Assembly (NCBI RefSeq): GCF_022842375.1
Contig: NZ_JALHPR010000008.1
Location: 100,189-164,188 of the forward strand
Length of the DNA: 64,000 nucleotides
From: Elioraea sp.
Lineage (GTDB): Bacteria; Pseudomonadota; Alphaproteobacteria; Acetobacterales; Acetobacteraceae
Reading direction: 5' to 3'
The position numbers were made by a program, and so were the translations under genes. A model generated the notes under the pieces. That model made no database searches and was not told the DNA's origin. It worked only from the letters and a program-made list of their open reading frames with translations. Of the stretch, positions 54,406 through 64,000 are shown one piece after another (position 1 is the stretch's first letter; every line of letters begins with the position of its first letter).

Positions 54406-54734
54406 GGCCGCAGCTCTGAGAGCACGAGCGTGGCCCCTCATGTGCCTTTACCGCGGGCGCTTCTCGATGTTCCACATCACGACGATCCCCGGCATGCCGA
54501 GCACGCCCGAGAGCCGAGGGCTACCCGCCGGAGGGCGTCATCAAGCGTGTCTGCCCGGATATGCATCGGTTCGATTCGCTGGCTCAATGCAGAGCACAGA
54601 GAATATAGGTTGGCGCTGCCGTTACCAAGTTTCGGCGATGGTGGTGATCGGAGGGGCAGTCCAATTGCCAACTTCTGCGCCTATTCTCCGGACAAAACTC
54701 TCTTCATATCAATGCACTAAACCTTGTTGGCCAA

Positions 54735-54925
54735 ATCGCCACACCCTCAAGGTTCGGAGAGTTTTCCGCCTCTGCGGAGAGAAACGGGAAGCCGTTGCGC
54801 GAGCGCACCATCAAGGTCGCCCGCGAAAGGCCCAAAGACCCTGCGGTCCCTCACGCTCGGCAGCGTCGGAGAGACTGAGTTGTGTGAGGTGACTGGAGCA
54901 GGTAAGGGAACTGACCCCGAACATT
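54735..54925 (+). repeat. Dispersed repeat, copy B
   Basis: Partner of 38015-38205. CCCTCAAGGTTCGGAGAGTT, GAGAGAAACGG, GCCGTTGCG and CCCAAAGA are conserved, and similarity continues through GGAGAGACTG. The frame reads SRFGEFSASAERNGKPLRER and then meets stops, so this copy is more decayed. The interval 54406-54734 has no other supported gene. Confidence 0.62.
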
Positions 54926-55081
54926 CTCTGCTCGACAGGAGTTCGAGAGCGTCACCGCGGGTGGCGAACTCATCGAGGCCCGGACGCTCAGGCCGCCCCA
55001 GCACGGATCGATATCCGCCCTGAAGCGCCAGTCACTGGACCCGCTGCGCTGGAACCCGCAGAGTAATAGCTGGTTTCGAGG

Positions 55082-56002
55082 GTGACGCGCGTGGCTGAAG
55101 ATCCCTACAAGCTGCTTGGCGTCCCGCCGGATGCCACGCCCGAGGCCATCAAGGCGGCCTACCGCAAGCTCGCCCGCAAGCACCACCCTGATTTGAATCC
55201 CGGCAAGCCCGAGGCGGAGGACCGGTTCAAGGCGATCTCCGCCGCCAATGAGCTGCTCTCCGACCCGGAGCGGCGTGCCCGTTTCGACCGCGGCGAGATC
55301 GACGCCGGCGGCCAGGAGACCCCGCCGTCAGGCGCATCCTATCGGCGCTATGCCGACGAACAAGCGGGCGCGCGCTATGGTCAGCGGCCTGACGCCGAGA
55401 CCTTCGAGGACCTTTTCGCCGATATCTTCGAGGCGCGCCGCCGCGCCGAAACCGCGCCGCGCCGCGGTGCGGATGACTTCTACCGCCTCGGCGTCCCCTT
55501 CCTGCACGCCGTGCAGGGCGCGACCGAACCGCTCACCCTGCCCGATGGCCGCGTGCTGAAGGTGAATATACCGCCTGGCATCGTCACCGGCCAGGTGCTG
55601 CGCCTGCGTGGCCAGGGCGGCCCCGGCATTCGTGGCGGCCAGGCTGGCGATGCGCTGATCGAGGTCGATGTCGCCGAGCCCAAGCGCTGGCGCCGTGAGG
55701 GATGGGACTTGCACATGGATCTGCCGGTCTCCCTGCAGGAGGCCGTACTGGGCGGGGCCGTGCTGGTGCCGACGCCGTCGGGTCGGCTGCGGGTCACGCT
55801 TCCCGCCGGCAGCGACACCGGGCGGCGGATCCGGCTGCGCGGCAAGGGGGTGGCCGCGCATGGCGCGCGGGCTGCGGGCGATCTCTTCCTCACGCTGCGC
55901 GTCGTCATCGGACCAAGCGATGCAGCGCTTGATGAGTTCCTGAGGGGCTGGATGCCGGAACACCCCTCCGATCCCCGGGCCGGCCTGGAGGGGGCGGCGT
56001 GA
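55082..56002 (+). CDS. cbpA: J-domain co-chaperone (CbpA/DnaJ class II)
   Basis: 306 residues from GTG 55082, or 303 from GTG 55091. The J domain is at 8-75 with the essential HPD in RKHHPDLNPGKPEAE. A short linker (about 75-130) lacks the zinc-finger Cys repeats, which marks the CbpA type. The C-terminal substrate-binding region is at 138-290 (DGRVLKVNIPPGIVTGQVLRL, VSLQEAVLGGAVLVPTPSG). It stimulates DnaK and handles unfolded proteins. The next gene is its specific modulator, overlapping by four bases. Confidence 0.92.
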   Translation: MTRVAEDPYKLLGVPPDATPEAIKAAYRKLARKHHPDLNPGKPEAEDRFKAISAANELLSDPERRARFDRGEIDAGGQETPPSGASYRRYADEQAGARYGQRPDAETFEDLFADIFEARRRAETAPRRGADDFYRLGVPFLHAVQGATEPLTLPDGRVLKVNIPPGIVTGQVLRLRGQGGPGIRGGQAGDALIEVDVAEPKRWRREGWDLHMDLPVSLQEAVLGGAVLVPTPSGRLRVTLPAGSDTGRRIRLRGKGVAAHGARAAGDLFLTLRVVIGPSDAALDEFLRGWMPEHPSDPRAGLEGAA

Positions 56003-56271
56003 TCACCTTGGACATCCTCTGCGCACGCTTCACGGCCCTGGACCCTGATGACCTGCGGCGCTGGATTGCAGAAGGTCATGTCCGCACCGATCGCGCGGCC
56101 GATGATCTCGTCTTCACCGAGATCGACGTCGAGCGCGTGCGCCTGATCCTCGAGCTGCGCGATGTGATGCAGGTGAACGAGGATGCGCTGCCGATCGTGC
56201 TTTCGCTGCTCGATCAGCTTTACGAGTTGCGCCGCAAGATGCGCGCCCTGGGCGTCGAGCCTGACGCCTGA
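55999..56271 (+). CDS. cbpM: Chaperone modulator CbpM (MerR-like)
   Basis: 90 residues from GTG 55999 overlapping the CbpA stop. DLRRWIAEGHVRTDRAADDL and FTEIDVERVRLILELRDVMQ match CbpM, a small MerR-like helical protein that binds the J domain of CbpA and inhibits it. The tandem order is the usual one. Confidence 0.88.
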   Translation: MITLDILCARFTALDPDDLRRWIAEGHVRTDRAADDLVFTEIDVERVRLILELRDVMQVNEDALPIVLSLLDQLYELRRKMRALGVEPDA

Positions 56272-56523
56272 ATGCGAATGAGCGCCGAACCGGGACTCAG
56301 CCGAGATTCGGACTGCCGCTCAGATGACACCCCACCCGGCTCAACGCCATTCACAGCCTAGACTCAGGCAACCAAACGCGAGCCGGCACGTTGCTATGTT
56401 TAGCGCGGCTGTTCGCTGGGCAAACACCACGCGATGTCGATACAGAACACTCGACAAGCATGGTGGCCGGTGGCGCAAGCCGATCATTTACCCAGCCGGA
56501 CGGATCAGCCAGGGAACTCGCCC

Positions 56524-58719
<2,196 letters not shown>

Positions 58720-58723
<4 letters not shown>

Positions 58724-59028
58724 GCGGTGCTGACGACGACCTGGCAGACAAGGTTGGCCGTAAGGCCGAGCGGCGTGACCGCGCGCGACGTGAGGGGCGG
58801 CATACGGTCTGGTTCGGGTTCGGCATGTTCGGGCTCGTGGGATGGGCAATAGCGGTCCCAACCCTGGCGGGGGTTGCGCTCGGGCATTGGCTGGATGCGC
58901 TCTACCCCGGTGGCCCCTCATGGACGATCACGGGGCTCGTGGCTGGCGTGGGCCTTGGCTGCATGAATGCCTGGTGGTGGGTGCAGAGGGCCGGGGGCCG
59001 CGGCGATGGCAACGGAGGTGCCCGATGA
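58720..59028 (+). CDS. atpQ: N-ATPase accessory membrane protein AtpQ
   Basis: 102 residues. A charged N-terminus (DKVGRKAERRDRARREGRH) is followed by two helices: VWFGFGMFGLVGWAIAVPTL and SWTITGLVAGVGLGCMNAWW. This is the AtpQ position and topology (related to AtpI/AtpZ) in N-ATPase operons. Proposed roles are ring assembly or ion handling. Overlaps atpC and atpR. Confidence 0.85.
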
Positions 59029-59309
59029 TCGCGGGAACGGCCGGCGATCTCCTGCTGGGGCTTCCAGCGGGGCTCGCACTCGGCACTCTGCATCTGCTGT
59101 TGCTCCGGCGTGCCGCGGCACGGTTCGGCACAGGCGGCACAAAGGCCCTGCTCTCCGGGGCCGCTCTCCGGCTGGCCATCGTCCTAGCCGGCTTTGCAGC
59201 CGTTGCGTCGGTGGCGGTGCAGCCTGGCCTCGCCCTCGTCGCAGCGCTTGGCGGTTTCGCGCTCGCCAGGACACTGGGGCTGCGCCGCCCACGACACAAA
59301 GCGGAGTGA
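59025..59309 (+). CDS. atpR: N-ATPase accessory membrane protein AtpR
   Basis: 94 residues from ATG 59025, overlapping atpQ (ATGA). Three hydrophobic helices (LLLGLPAGLALGTLHLLLLRR, AALRLAIVLAGFAAVASV, ALVAALGGFALARTLGLRR) with basic residues at both ends. Position and size match AtpR, proposed to help c-ring assembly. Only a few bases separate it from atpB. Confidence 0.85.
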   Translation: MIAGTAGDLLLGLPAGLALGTLHLLLLRRAAARFGTGGTKALLSGAALRLAIVLAGFAAVASVAVQPGLALVAALGGFALARTLGLRRPRHKAE

Positions 59310-59313
59310 GGGC

Positions 59314-60072
59314 ATGGAGGTCACACCCGACAGCAGGATCCTGTTTGTGCTGCCAGGCGGCCCACTCGGCGATCTCCCTCTGTCGGCGACCATCGTCAAC
59401 ACTTGGATCGTGATGGCAATCCTGGTGATCGGCGGCCGCATCGCGACACTCGGGATCGGCCCCGCCACGCCGACATCGCGCTGGCGGCTCGCGGTCGAAA
59501 TGCTGATCGAGATGATCCGCACCCAGATCCGTGCCATCGGCGGCGGTGATCCGGCGCGTTATCTCCCCTTCGTCGGCACGCTGTTCCTGTTCACGCTCCT
59601 CTCGAACGTGCTGGGCGTCGTTCCCGGCTTCATGTCGCCGACGGGTTCGCTCTCCACCGCTGCCGCGCTCGCTCTCTGCGTGATGGTGGCAGTTCCGTTG
59701 TATGGAATCGCCGAGAACGGCCTCGTCGACTACCTGCGCCGCTACATTCGGCCAACGCCGCTGATGGCACCGTTCAACGTGATCGGTGAAATCTCGCGCA
59801 CCATCGCCCTCGCGGTGCGTCTGTACGGCAACGTGATGAGCGGTATGGTGGTCGTGGCGATCCTGCTCTCGGTCGCACCGTTCTTCTTCCCGATCCTGCT
59901 TCAGTTGCTCGGCCTCCTGACCGGCGTGATCCAGGCATACATCCTGGCCGTTCTCGCCATGGTCTACATCGTCTCGGCGAGCGGGCAGGAAGCCGGTGCC
60001 GCCGAGAGCCGGGCCGAAGCAAAGGTCGCGAGCGCTGACGCCGACCCCAAGAACAAGAAAAGGAACATCTGA
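59314..60072 (+). CDS. atpB: N-ATPase subunit a
   Basis: 252 residues from ATG 59314. The stator Arg169 lies in SRTIALAVRLYGNVMSG, the essential helix that faces the c-ring. Earlier helices are FVGTLFLFTLLSNVLGVV and TAAALALCVMVAVPLYGIAE; ILAVLAMVYIVSASGQEAG is the last. It forms the two ion half-channels together with subunit c. The gene ends directly at the atpE start. Confidence 0.92.
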   Translation: MEVTPDSRILFVLPGGPLGDLPLSATIVNTWIVMAILVIGGRIATLGIGPATPTSRWRLAVEMLIEMIRTQIRAIGGGDPARYLPFVGTLFLFTLLSNVLGVVPGFMSPTGSLSTAAALALCVMVAVPLYGIAENGLVDYLRRYIRPTPLMAPFNVIGEISRTIALAVRLYGNVMSGMVVVAILLSVAPFFFPILLQLLGLLTGVIQAYILAVLAMVYIVSASGQEAGAAESRAEAKVASADADPKNKKRNI

Positions 60073-60363
60073 ATGGATGCGCTGACCATCATCGCCGCCG
60101 TTTCGATCGTGACCGCAGGGCTGACGATCGCGATCGGCTCCATAGGTCCCGCCTTGGGCGAAGCGCGTGCAGCCGCACAGGCACTGCAGGCCATCGCCCA
60201 GCAGCCGGATGAGGCAAACACCATTACCCGGACGCTGTTCGTAAGCCTCGCGATGATCGAATCGACCGCGATCTACTGTTTCGTCGTCGCCATGATCCTG
60301 CTCTTTGCCAATCCGTTCTGGAACTGGGCGATCGAGGCCGCGACGCGAACCCCGGGGAGCTAG
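60073..60363 (+). CDS. atpE: N-ATPase subunit c with Na+-binding residues
   Basis: 96 residues, two helices joined by a polar loop IAQQPDEANTITR. The second helix reads LAMIESTAIYCFVVAMILL, giving Glu63, Ser64, Thr65 and Tyr68. These align with Glu65, Ser66, Thr67 and Tyr70 of the Na+-binding c subunit of Ilyobacter tartaricus. In the first helix Gln32 of that protein is replaced by Glu30 (GPALGEARAAAQAL), the extra carboxylate known from N-ATPases. Na+ as the coupling ion is predicted from these residues and not proven. Confidence 0.92.
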   Translation: MDALTIIAAVSIVTAGLTIAIGSIGPALGEARAAAQALQAIAQQPDEANTITRTLFVSLAMIESTAIYCFVVAMILLFANPFWNWAIEAATRTPGS

Positions 60364-60366
60364 GGG

Positions 60367-61143
60367 GTGCAGATCGACTGGGTGACAGTCGCTGCCCAGA
60401 TCGTGAACTTCCTGGTTCTGGTCTGGCTGCTCCAACGGGTGCTCTACCGCCCTCTCGCCCGCGCCCTGAAGGCGCGGGAGGAGCAGGTTCGGAGCAGCCT
60501 GCGCGAGGCTGAAGCGGCGCGCGAAACCGCGGAGGCGGAAGCGGAGGCGCATCGCCGCGCACGCCGCGACCTGGAGGATGAGCGCCAGGCCCGCCTCGCG
60601 GCTGCGGAGCAGGAAGCCGATGCCCTGCGCGCCGAAATGACCGAGAAAGCCCGCGACAGCGTTGCCGAGCGACGGGCGGTTTGGCAGGCGCAACTGGAGG
60701 ACGAGAAGGCCGCCTTTCTCGATAGGCTGCGCCGCCGTGCCGGCGAGGCGTTCATGACACTCGCCCGCCGGACGCTGGCGGAAATGGCTGACGAAGAACT
60801 GGTAGATCGCATCGCCAAGGTGTTCGCCCGGCGACTGGGCGCGCTCGACCTCGACGAGAGGACGCATTTGAGGTCCACCGCCGCGCGCGAACAGGCTGTG
60901 TCGATCAGCTCCTCCTTTCCGCTCTCCCCGTCGTCGCGGACGGTTGTTTCCGAAGCAGTCGCGCGTGTGCTCGAACGGGAGGCGAAGATCGATTTCCGCG
61001 AGGAACCCGAGCTGGAATGCGGCGTAGTCCTCGCGATTGGCTCGCGCCACGTCGGCTGGACGCTTGGCGAACATCTCGACGCTCTTGAGGCGGACATGGC
61101 GCGCCTGCTCGATGCTCGCGCGGAGCTGGGGGCCAATGCCTGA
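60367..61143 (+). CDS. atpF: N-ATPase subunit b with a long C-terminal extension
   Basis: 258 residues from GTG 60367. An N-terminal anchor ([21 protein letters not shown]) precedes a long charged coiled coil (about 30-150). From about 165 to the end a folded delta-like part follows ([40 protein letters not shown]). Standard b is about 160 residues. No separate atpH (delta) is present, so the tail may supply the delta function of the peripheral stalk. Its stop overlaps the atpA start (TGATG). Confidence 0.88.
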   Translation: MQIDWVTVAAQIVNFLVLVWLLQRVLYRPLARALKAREEQVRSSLREAEAARETAEAEAEAHRRARRDLEDERQARLAAAEQEADALRAEMTEKARDSVAERRAVWQAQLEDEKAAFLDRLRRRAGEAFMTLARRTLAEMADEELVDRIAKVFARRLGALDLDERTHLRSTAAREQAVSISSSFPLSPSSRTVVSEAVARVLEREAKIDFREEPELECGVVLAIGSRHVGWTLGEHLDALEADMARLLDARAELGANA

Positions 61144-62642
61144 TGCTGAAGGAGCTTGCCGAGACACTCTTTGACGCGATCAAGAAAGAGGGCACGCGCG
61201 CGCCGCGCCTGTCCTTCGAGGAACGGGGTACGGTCAGCCGCGTGCTGCGCGGCGTGGTGGAGGTGGAAGGTTTCACCGAAGCGACATCGGACGAGGTCGT
61301 TGCCTTCGATGGTGGCGCGATGGGCCTGGCACTCGACCTCGAGCCGGGGCGGGCCGGAATCGTGATGCTCCATGATCCGAAAGGGCTGCGCCCAGGTGAC
61401 CGTGCGCGACGGACGCGGCGCGTGGCATCGGTGCCTACCGGGGACGCGCTGCTCGGCCGCGTGATCAATCCTCTCGGCAAGCCGCTCGACAACGCCGGCC
61501 CCGTGGCAGCCGACCGGTGGGACCCTGTCGACCAGCCAGCCCCCGCGATCATGGAGCGCGCGGCGGTTGCGCGCCCGCTGCAGACCGGGATCAAGGCCGT
61601 GGATGCGCTCGTCCCCATCGGACGTGGCCAGCGTGAACTGATCGTCGGCGACCGGCAGACGGGAAAGACCGCGGTCGCCCTCGATACGATCCTGAACCAG
61701 GCTGGAACCGGCGTGATATCCGTCTACTGCGCCATCGGGCAGCGCGGCGATGCGGTAGCGCGTGTGATTGGGCGGCTGCGCGACAGCGGCGTCATGGACA
61801 ATTGCGTCGTGGTGGTTGCGGGGGCCGAGGAGCCGCCGGGTCTGCAGTACATCGCCCCCTACGCGGCGACCACGATCGCCGAGCGCTTCATGCGTGCGGG
61901 CCGCGATGCGTTGATCGTCTATGACGATCTCACCCGCCATGCCAGGGCCTATCGGGAGCTGTCGCTCCTCCTGCGCCGCCCTCCGGGTCGCGAGGCTTAT
62001 CCAGGTGATATCTTCTATATCCACGCGCGCCTGCTCGAGCGGGCAACGCAGCTGCGGGAAAGTGCGCACGGCGGTTCGCTGACTGCGCTGCCCATCGTCG
62101 AGACGCAGGCGCAGAACCTCTCGGCCTATATTCCGACCAACCTCATCTCGATCACCGACGGGCAGATCTATCTGTCACCGACGCTGTTCCGGCTTGGGCA
62201 ACTGCCTGCGGTCGATATCGGTCGTTCGGTGTCGCGTGTTGGAGGCAAGGCGCAGCTTCCTGCCTTCCGCGCGGTGGCGGGGCCACTGAAGCTCGCCTAC
62301 GCCCAGTTCGAGGAACTCGAATCCTTTGCCCGCTTCGGCGCCAAGCTCGACGCAGACACGCGCGCCCAGCTCGAACGGGGCCGACGCGTTCGCGAGACGC
62401 TGAAGCAGGACGAAGCGACGCCGATGTCCGTCGCACGTCAGATCGCGCTCCTGCTCGCAGCGACGGAGGGACTGTTTGACGCCGTCCCTCTTGATGCGAT
62501 GGCCGGCGCGGCGGCTGCGATCGTGCAGGCGGTAGACGCCACGCCTGAAGCACGGGATATCGAGAACGGCGCGTCTCTCGAGGGTGAGCGGCGCGAAGCG
62601 ATGCTGCGCGTTGCCAGTGCTGCGCTCCGCGAGATGGAATGA
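61143..62642 (+). CDS. atpA: N-ATPase alpha subunit
   Basis: 499 residues. P-loop [33 protein letters not shown] and the arm [17 protein letters not shown] are conserved, and [20 protein letters not shown] carries the catalytic-interface arginine region nearby. It is the regulatory nucleotide-binding subunit, slightly different in sequence from standard alpha, as expected in this group. Overlaps both neighbours. Confidence 0.94.
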   Translation: MLKELAETLFDAIKKEGTRAPRLSFEERGTVSRVLRGVVEVEGFTEATSDEVVAFDGGAMGLALDLEPGRAGIVMLHDPKGLRPGDRARRTRRVASVPTGDALLGRVINPLGKPLDNAGPVAADRWDPVDQPAPAIMERAAVARPLQTGIKAVDALVPIGRGQRELIVGDRQTGKTAVALDTILNQAGTGVISVYCAIGQRGDAVARVIGRLRDSGVMDNCVVVVAGAEEPPGLQYIAPYAATTIAERFMRAGRDALIVYDDLTRHARAYRELSLLLRRPPGREAYPGDIFYIHARLLERATQLRESAHGGSLTALPIVETQAQNLSAYIPTNLISITDGQIYLSPTLFRLGQLPAVDIGRSVSRVGGKAQLPAFRAVAGPLKLAYAQFEELESFARFGAKLDADTRAQLERGRRVRETLKQDEATPMSVARQIALLLAATEGLFDAVPLDAMAGAAAAIVQAVDATPEARDIENGASLEGERREAMLRVASAALREME

Positions 62643-63535
62643 TGGCAACCCTCGAGGAACTCTCGCGCCACATAGGCGTCGCTGCGGATCTGCAATCGGT
62701 CGTCCAGACGATGAAGACGATCTCTGCCGTCGCCATTCGCCAGCATGAGTTGGCCGAAGAGGCGATGTCACGCTACCGGGAAACGGTCGAACTGGCCTTG
62801 CAGGTCGCGCTCCGTTCCTTCGATGGCGCGAGGGCCGCGCCGATTGCGTCGGACGGTGGCCGCACGGCGGTCGTTCTGGTCGGTTCGGAAATCGGCCTCT
62901 GCGGAGCATTCAACGAACGGCTGGTGGCCTTCGCCCTGCAAAGCCTGGGCGAGACCGGCGATGATCCCGCCAATCGGATCGTGCTGACGATCGGAGCCCG
63001 TGCCGATGCGAGCTGGCGCGCCGAAGCCGAGCCGCCCGCCGCTCACGAGGAGGCGCCTGCGACGGTTGAGACGCTCGCGTACACGGTCAGCACCGTGCTC
63101 ACTCGGCTCGACCACTGGCGAGAGAGTGAAGGTGCCGGGCGGCTCGAGATTTTTCATCATCGCCCCGGCGCGCATGGCAACACGACACCCGTACGTGCCC
63201 GCCTCCTGCCGATCGATCCCGCCTGGCTCAGCGCCTTGCGCATGCGCGCCTGGGCTTCACGCCGCCTGCCGGTTCCCATCGGGCCAGCGGATGCACTCTT
63301 TGGCCGGCTGATCCGCCATCTTCTCTTTGCGCGCGTCTTTACCGGCATCATCCAGTCCCGCACCGCAGAGCACGCCGAGCGTCTCGCGGCCATGCAGGCG
63401 GCTGATCGCAGCATCGCCGAGAAAATCGACGATTTGCGCGTGGCGCACCGTCTGAGGCGGCAGGACGTGATCACGTCGGAACTGCTCGATATCATGTCGG
63501 GCTATGAAGCCATCACCGGAAATGGTGGCCGTTGA
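62639..63535 (+). CDS. atpG: N-ATPase gamma subunit
   Basis: 298 residues from ATG 62639 (ATGATGG; the second ATG 62642 is equally possible). The N-terminal helix [20 protein letters not shown] and the C-terminal helix [20 protein letters not shown] form the rotor coiled coil. The middle has a Rossmann-like part ([19 protein letters not shown]). It rotates within alpha3beta3 and contacts the c-ring. It is the last gene of the operon. Confidence 0.9.
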   Translation: MMATLEELSRHIGVAADLQSVVQTMKTISAVAIRQHELAEEAMSRYRETVELALQVALRSFDGARAAPIASDGGRTAVVLVGSEIGLCGAFNERLVAFALQSLGETGDDPANRIVLTIGARADASWRAEAEPPAAHEEAPATVETLAYTVSTVLTRLDHWRESEGAGRLEIFHHRPGAHGNTTPVRARLLPIDPAWLSALRMRAWASRRLPVPIGPADALFGRLIRHLLFARVFTGIIQSRTAEHAERLAAMQAADRSIAEKIDDLRVAHRLRRQDVITSELLDIMSGYEAITGNGGR

Positions 63536-63729
63536 GAGGCCAGGCCACGATCCGGGTGAGCTGGGAGAGCAGGCTTGGTGGGCTGTCTGGCCTTGGATCG
63601 TCACGAAGATCGAGGAAACAAGAATACAGCGATATCTTATCGTTACGATACAAAAGTATTGGCGCCAGTGTCTTCTGCATGAGATGACGGGGTGGAACTG
63701 GATGCCATCCTTCTAGCGAGGTCGTCGCA

Positions 63730-63915
63730 GTGACATTTTCCCTGAAGCCCTCAGCCGCAGCCGTCGGATTCTACAGACGTATCATTTCGAGCCTCTGGTT
63801 CACGCCCTCCCTTTACGTGCTGGCCAGTGTATTCGTGGTGACGCTGGTCATGGAGGGCGGGCGGTATCTGTCCGCATCAACATTGACCCTGCCCCCAGGC
63901 TGCCCTCGTTCATAA
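63730..63915 (+). pseudogene. N-terminal fragment of a DUF2254-like membrane protein
   Basis: 61 codons from GTG 63730. FYRRIISSLWFTPSLYVLAS continues as a single hydrophobic helix (FVVTLVMEGGR), matching the first 40 residues of DUF2254 predicted membrane proteins. It stops at 63915, while the family runs over 400 residues. A sequence junction near 63895 is likely. The last 85 bp of the window have no recognisable content. Confidence 0.45.
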
Positions 63916-64000
63916 GCAGGGTCTGTTCTGTCTATGCCCCTGCGTGGGGCGGGTTGCAAAGGCTGCGGGCGTAAGCCCGTTCAGGCTCGTGTGTGGGCGC

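Overview
The window is a high-GC, densely coding chromosomal stretch with the gene style of a Rhodospirillales/Acetobacteraceae alphaproteobacterium (Roseomonas-like). That assignment is inferred from protein families, codon use and ATG/GTG/TTG overlaps between genes; no rRNA or tRNA gene was seen that would fix it.

Layout. (1) 1-4026: end of a catabolic cluster with a polysaccharide-deacetylase/PuuE-like gene (cut by the window edge), a SIS-domain protein, a PfkB-type kinase and a convergent amidohydrolase. (2) 4250-16313: a copper/silver-type metal resistance island. It holds an RND adaptor with a fused N-terminal domain, an RND pump, a small periplasmic protein, a response regulator and sensor kinase, then DUF305, DUF411, LTXXQ/Spy-like and DUF2933 proteins and a P1B-type ATPase. 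Two near-identical inverted repeats (TGACA-N5-TGTCA type) sit in front of the two halves and look like operators for the island's own response regulator. (3) 16783-24198: a PotABCD-like ABC importer followed without gaps by a deacetylase, two SDR dehydrogenases and an amidase. (4) 24845-32220, minus strand: a second such importer with two SDRs and an M28 peptidase. (5) 32315-34190: a 25-bp palindrome, a frameshifted gene, an Xre-RES toxin-antitoxin pair and an HsdR fragment. (6) 34588-40478: an alpha/beta hydrolase with a membrane domain, a divergent ABC exporter, a small conserved protein and a sorbosone/PQQ-type sugar dehydrogenase. (7) 40600-44430: an ABC-F ATPase bracketed by debris of IS3, IS66, a serine recombinase and an SDR. 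(8) 44814-53648: a divergent XRE regulator, a third PotABCD-like importer and a hydantoinase/oxoprolinase A-B pair. (9) 54022-63535: a J-domain chaperone, its modulator CbpM, an HPF-like protein and a complete N-type (predicted Na+-translocating) F-ATPase operon, atpD-C-Q-R-B-E-F-A-G. (10) A truncated DUF2254-like gene closes the window.

The three importer clusters each pair a polyamine/organic-cation type ABC transporter with different amide- or ureide-cleaving enzymes, so the chromosome here looks specialised in scavenging nitrogenous organic compounds. The most unusual features are the N-ATPase with Na+-ligand signature residues, linked to chaperone and ribosome-hibernation genes; the self-contained metal regulon with paired operators; the adaptor carrying an internal signal-peptide-like segment; and several dispersed repeats and gene fragments that record past rearrangement.
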